Assembly: GCA_000711775.1 (NCBI GenBank)
Contig: ARYC01001902.1
Coordinates: 19,589 to 83,588 of the forward strand
Reading direction: 5' to 3'
DNA: 64,000 nucleotides
DNA from: Oxytricha trifallax
Taxonomy: Eukaryota > Ciliophora > Spirotrichea > Sporadotrichida > Oxytrichidae
Shown here: positions 58,879 to 64,000 of the stretch, piece after piece
How the letters are laid out: each line of letters starts with the position of its first letter
Numbering within the stretch: position 1 is the stretch's first letter
Made by a program: the position numbers and the translations under genes
The notes under the pieces: model-generated
The model's input: only the letters and a program-made list of their open reading frames with translations
What the model was told of the DNA's origin: nothing
Database searches by the model: none

Positions 58879-61800
58879 TCAATTAAAAAATACAAGTTTT
58901 TCAAGATTACACAATACAAAAGATATATAGATTAGCCAAAGTACACACAATGAATCAAATTTTTTCAAATGTTGTCAATATAAATATTAATAACTATGTT
59001 CTCTTACTCACTGAGGCAATATTAAATTGCATTTATAAATTTTTAATAAATTATTATTCAATCCTCCTGAAAAGCCAAATGTAGTGTTTCGTTTATTGAT
59101 TGTGGAGGGATTAGTAAGATTATTTGCCTGATTAAGTGGGAACTAGTTGGATGATGGAATAGGAAGTTATTAAAATTCTATAATTTATACTTTATATAAA
59201 ATTACAAAAAGTGACTGCTGAGAGGTGAAGAGATTAGGGATGTTCTCTTTTTACCCTTCCTATTGGACTTGTCTGTTTCTTGTTTGCATCTACTTAGCAC
59301 CAGTTAAAAAATTATCAACTATAAAAATATTATAAGTGAGTAAAAATTTAAAGATTTATGAAAATAAGAAATTTCTAGGATTGTGAAAAAACATAATAAG
59401 TTATTAAGTTGTGAAATTTAGGAAAGTTGTTAGTATTTTATAAGAATTAAACTTAATTTTAAGTAACTATTACTGACTATAAATAAACACCTTTCAGTTT
59501 TACTTATAGATCTCTATTCTAATAATTGTCAATAATAATGTAGAACTAGAATAGGTTTTTCCCTCTTAATTACACTTAACTATATATTGATTTTTTTCGA
59601 ATCATTTTGACTTAATAATAACATTTCATATTATAAAGTTATATTTAATTTAAGTATTTTAATTAGTTTACTTAAATAGTATATAGTTATTATTTAATTT
59701 AACTTAATATCGATGTTTAGGAATAAATTTCTTGTTTGATTTTATTATTATTCCTTCTACTTATTAAGAATGATTGAATTTATACGAAAATATAGAATTT
59801 TCCTGACACTTTTAACAAAGTCTTAGAATTCAATGTCAATGTCATAGATTTGTGTGTAAGAAATGTTAATTAGATTTTCATATAGTATATTTTACTTTTT
59901 GAATGGATGATAGATCTAGTATAATTTAAGAGTTGAGTTATTTTTAGAATTAACTTATAAGCACCGTTAGGATTTATTATTGGCAGTCACTAAACAAATC
60001 CAAATAAAGAAAGATTTAGCCATAACTTTATGTTAATTGGTTCAAGTATTTTCCTGATATCCACTGGGATTTCAAATTAAATAAATTAAAATTATCAATA
60101 ATTTACTGAGTTAAAGTAAGCCATGAGAAACAATTTGTAGTGTTTGTAATATCAACTCAATCAGAAATATATTTACCATGATCTATATTAATGGGTAAAT
60201 CCTTAGATCAACATTAATTTTAGTTGTACTATGAGAATTACTTGTAAAACTCTTATGTCATTATTATATTATGTGAATGGAAGTAGATTGATCGGACCAT
60301 AATTATAAATTATTAAATAGGATATAAAGTTTGAAATTAATTAAATTTTATTTTAATTATTCATGAAAAAAATAATTTTTTATTATTTTTATAGATACTA
60401 GTTAAATTAAGAAAAGTATTCTTATTATTTCTTGCATCTATAAGAGAGTTATTAAATGTAGTATTAACTATTTTCTTTTTTATACTTTCTAACTTCTGTA
60501 TTATGTTTAGCTGAAAAGATTAATTGTAATTATTTTAGAAAGAATTATATAAATTGCATATATAAACAAATTTTATATATAAAAATTAAATTTGTATTAT
60601 TATAATAAATTATACTATTTCTTGTTGTAATTAGTCAGGTAAGTAACTATATTATTATTTATTGATTAAATGTCCCTGGTTTTTAATGTGTCTTCACTCA
60701 TATTCTATATAATTAAATTAAAAGAATCTTTTCATTTGTATATTATTTATATTTTGGAATTAAATTATATATATTTACTATATGAAGTTTATGGTATGCC
60801 CTCTTTACTTGACATCAAATTGATATTTTAATATAGATATTACATATTATTTAGTATAATTTGCCTGCTATAATCAATGGCTTTTAATGCAAATTTATTG
60901 CCACAATTTATTAACTTACATTCAATAGTATCTTGTGATAATTAAGGTTATGTATTTAAGGCATTTTTTTAGAAAGTAAGTATTTCTATCTATCTCTGCA
61001 GCAGACTGGGATTTTAATTATGGCCAGTAATTTATATTTGTTTTTAGATAATAAAGTAATAATATTCAATATAATATGTATTTAAAATCTTTTCATTAAG
61101 GATTGATAATGTCTCAATCATAAATTCTTATTCTATTTATAAGAGCTTTTATATTTTATTTTGTTATTGAAAATTTAAAATAAAAATTAAATAATGTATT
61201 TAGATATTTGTTTTATAAATATTAATCTAATATTAGATTTAAATATTAATTTTAAATTAGGTTGAAATTGTTTTAGCTAAAAAAAATAAAATTATAACTT
61301 TAATTATATTAATTTTAATATAAATAATATTTAAACTAAACTTTTTTTGATTTAAAATGGTTTATGGTTTGTAATTTCTAATTTAAACTTTTACTAAAAA
61401 CAATTTATTTAAATCAAGTACTACTACTGCAGCTCTAAACCTTAATCTTAATAGTATTTGAAATATATAAGATCAAAATATCTTTACTACATATATTGTA
61501 AAATTAAATTTAAATTCCTAAAATAATTTAGGAGATTTAAAACTTTTTCAAATGCTTTATTGAAATTTTATATTTAAAGAAGTAGACTAATAATGCATAC
61601 TTCATTAGAGCTTATATAGAATATAGAGTTATTGTTTAAGTTGTGTAATTCATGTGATTACTATAAAGATATTTTATTTAACAACTATAGCAATTATATT
61701 CATAAATTAATGCTACTTTAAAGTCTCACTCTCTATGAGTATTTTAAGATGCAATCATTAAGAAAAATCAAAATATCAAAGCAAGGTACCATTGAAATTT

Positions 61801-62636
61801 GCATAATTATTATTATGACTATCATTAAAATTAGGGTATATTTTTTAAAAAATAAATTTTATAAGATTTTGAATAAAAATCCAATAATAGCTTTGAAATA
61901 GTGAATTCCTTTCAAAGAATATGAAATATATTTTTAATAATAAAATACTAATAGTTATTTAGTATTGAATTTTTGATTAATTGTGATTATAATTTCATAT
62001 TTATGCAAGTGCAAATATTCAAGAAATTGTTATTTTCTATATAAAAAACACACAATTTTAATAAAAATTAGACCACTATTTCCATAAGTTCATCAATAAG
62101 TCAATTGAAAATTTACAATTATTAGAAATATATAAAAGATTTTAAAGGTTTGATACTAATATTAAATTTATTGTAAAATTAAACGTAATATAATTGAGTA
62201 AAAAAAGAAACTAAAAATTATTCAAAATTTTTTCATTAAAAAATGATTGCTATTATATAAATTTCAATAAAATGGGATGGGGGTGTGCAATTCTGGAAAT
62301 TATTAAAGAAAAATTAATATAAAAAGTAGCATTAATCATTAAAAAAAAAAGAAATTCTCATATTAAATAAGACAAATATGTGAGAAAAAAAATAAAAAAT
62401 AATTTAATAATTAAAAATTAAGAGTATAAAAAATAAGCAATATCTCATCTTCGAAAATAAAAATTATACAAATAATAATTAAATAAAAAATATTAAGGAT
62501 TCTCTGTATAATACTAGAATAAAATATAAATAAATATTATAATTAAAGTTTTGTATATATAATTGAAAATAAATTGGATATAAAAGAATAAAATAATGAG
62601 GTAATTAAAAAGATTCCAGAATATTAAACATAAATA
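58879..62636. other. AT-rich germline DNA, no gene seen
   Basis: About 3.75 kb with no convincing coding frame, RNA gene or transposon end. Only one notable item was found: a 26-bp inverted copy of an EF-hand-gene segment at 62072-62097. Probably eliminated from the macronucleus. Confidence 0.55.
62072..62097 (-). repeat. 26-bp inverted fragment of the duplicated EF-hand coding block
   Basis: The reverse complement matches copy 2 (within 54952-54977) at 25 of 26 positions around GAACTTATGGAAATAGTGGT, then diverges on both sides. Chance identity over this length in a 64-kb window is very unlikely, though the AT bias weakens this slightly. Confidence 0.7.
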
Positions 62637-64000
62637 TGTTTCTATTAATTTTGGTCAAAATTGAAAAATTAATGCTAAAAATAGCATGTCAAAATGGCTC
62701 AAAACAAAAATGAAACTCTTTGAATACAAATAAAGAAAACTCAAAACTCTATTCACCATGGACTCTTTCACTAGAATAATATTATTTGGAAAGGTTTAGG
62801 AGTGAGTTTCATTTTTGAAAACGCTAAAAATGTTTCTATGAATTTTGGTCAAAATTGAAAAATTAATGCTAAAAATAGCAGGTCAAAATGGCTCAAACAA
62901 AAATGAAACTCTTTGAATACAAATAAAGAAAACTCAAAACTCTATTCACCATGGACTCTTTCACTTGAATAATATTATTTGGAAAGGTTTAGGAGTGAGT
63001 TTCATTTTTGAAAACGCTAAAAATGTTTCTATGAATTTTGGTCAAAATTGAAAAGTTAATGCTAAAAATAGCATGTCAAAATGGCTCAAAACAAAAATGA
63101 AACTCTTTGAATACAAATAAAGAAAACTCAAAACTCTATTCACCATGGACTCTTTCACTAGAATAATATTATTTGGAAAGGTTTAGGAGTGAGTTTCATT
63201 TTTGAAAACGCCAAAAATGTTTCTATGAATTTTGGTCAAAATTGAAAAATAAATGCTAAAAATAGCATTTCAAATTGGCTCAAAACAAAAATGAAACTCT
63301 TTGAATACAAATAAAGAAAACTCAAAACTCTATTCATTATGGACTCTTTCACTAGAATAATATTATTTGGAAAGGTTTAGGAGTGAGTTTCATTTTTGAA
63401 AACGCTAAAAATGTTTCTATGAATTTTGGTCAAAATTGAAAAATTAATGCTAAAAATAGCATGTCAAAATCGCTCAAAACAAAAATGAAACTCTTTGAAT
63501 ACAAATAAAGAAAACTCAAAACTCTATTCACCATGGACTCTTTCACTAAAATAATATTATTTGGAAAGGTTTAGGAGTGAGTTTCATTTTTGAAAACGCT
63601 AAAAATGTTTCTATGAATTTGGATCAAAAATGAAAAATTAATGCTAAAAATAGCATGTCAAAATGGCTCAAAACAAAAATGAAACTCTTTGAATACAAAT
63701 AAAGAAAACTCAAAACTCTATTCACCACGGACTATTTCACTAGAATAATATTATTTGGAAAGGTTTAGGAGTGAGTTTCATTTTTGAAAACGCTAAAAAT
63801 GTTTCTAAGAATTTTGGTCAAAATTGAAAAATTAATGCTAAAAATAGCATGTCAAAATGGCTCAAAACAAAAATGAAACTCTTTGAATACAAATAAAGAA
63901 AACTCAAAACTCTATTCACCACGGACTATTTCACTAGAATAATATTATTTGGAAAGGTTTAGGAGTGAGTTCATTTTTGAAAACGCTAAAAATGTTTCTA
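62637..64000. repeat. 194-bp tandem satellite, seven copies to window end
   Basis: Unit starts (TGTTTCTAT) at 62637, 62831, 63024, 63218, 63412, 63606, 63800 and 63993, giving spacings of 193-194 bp. Copies differ by a few substitutions and single-base gaps, so identity is high. The array starts abruptly at about 62637 and runs off the window. Germline satellites of this type are known from stichotrich micronuclei. The unit length is close to one nucleosome repeat. Confidence 0.97.

Noticed and set aside
58879-62636. tRNA or other RNA genes
   Set aside because: No T-loop-like GGTTCGA-type motif with matching arms was found by eye; an automated covariance search would be needed to exclude them.
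62637-64000. CRISPR array
   Set aside because: The whole 194-bp unit is repeated with no variable spacers; it is a satellite.

Overview
This window is germline (micronuclear) DNA from a spirotrich ciliate of the Oxytricha/Stylonychia/Tetmemena group. TAA and TAG are read as glutamine and TGA is the only stop: every recognisable gene is full of in-frame TAA/TAG and ends on TGA. Introns are short (28-125 nt) GT..AG introns. Many reading frames are also broken by AT-rich inserts flanked by a short direct repeat, and deleting the insert plus one repeat copy restores the frame. That is the layout of MDS - pointer - IES - pointer - MDS. Three Tc1/mariner-like elements with telomere-like C4A4/G4T4 ends (TBE type) and a germline satellite agree with this reading. 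Genus and species cannot be settled from the sequence alone.

Layout. 1-41.4 kb is gene-dense, with about 25 genes on both strands, mostly 60-650 bp apart: a large multi-pass membrane protein; a small EF-hand protein; a CCCH zinc-finger protein; a PNUTS-like PP1 targeting subunit; a coiled-coil protein; a protein with two cyclic-nucleotide-binding domains; a NEK kinase; an LFG/Bax-inhibitor-1 membrane protein; a multi-EF-hand protein; IFT20; an FHA protein with a possible myristoylation site; a PAF-acetylhydrolase-like lipase; an SFT2 Golgi protein; centrin; a putative mitochondrial (Tim44-like?) protein; CK2 alpha; an AT-hook protein; and a possible PEX22-like protein. Several of these (centrin, IFT20, NEK, EF-hand proteins) fit ciliary or basal-body biology, but nearby genes in this kind of genome end up on separate gene-size chromosomes and need not work together.

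41.9-58.9 kb is a transposon-rich section. TBE copy A (about 41.93-45.15 kb) is decayed. A large EF-hand gene starts near 46 kb, breaks off at 48,564 and resumes at 54,942. The 6.4 kb gap holds other coding segments, TBE copy B (49,360-52,871) and a palindromic element. The two sides of the break carry a 95-bp near-identical copy of the same coding sequence. At 57.7-58.9 kb a small gene (139 aa) is interrupted by a 16-bp IES, a 641-bp TBE remnant and a 71-bp IES; removing all three plus one 28-nt intron gives one open frame.

58.9-62.6 kb is AT-rich DNA with no gene seen. From 62,637 to the window end there is a 194-bp tandem satellite.

IESs with pointers that I could verify by frame restoration: 3104-4236 (GTATTA), 6092-6149 (ATCCA), 13247-13304 (TACT), 13498-14050 (CACT), 20059-20215 (GAGTTAATT), 26280-26301 (ATCT), 27738-28039 (AAGGATA), 57836-57851 (GATT), 57930-58573 (AAT, TBE) and 58658-58728 (ATTGG). 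Other genes contain frame breaks I could not resolve; these are noted in their entries.
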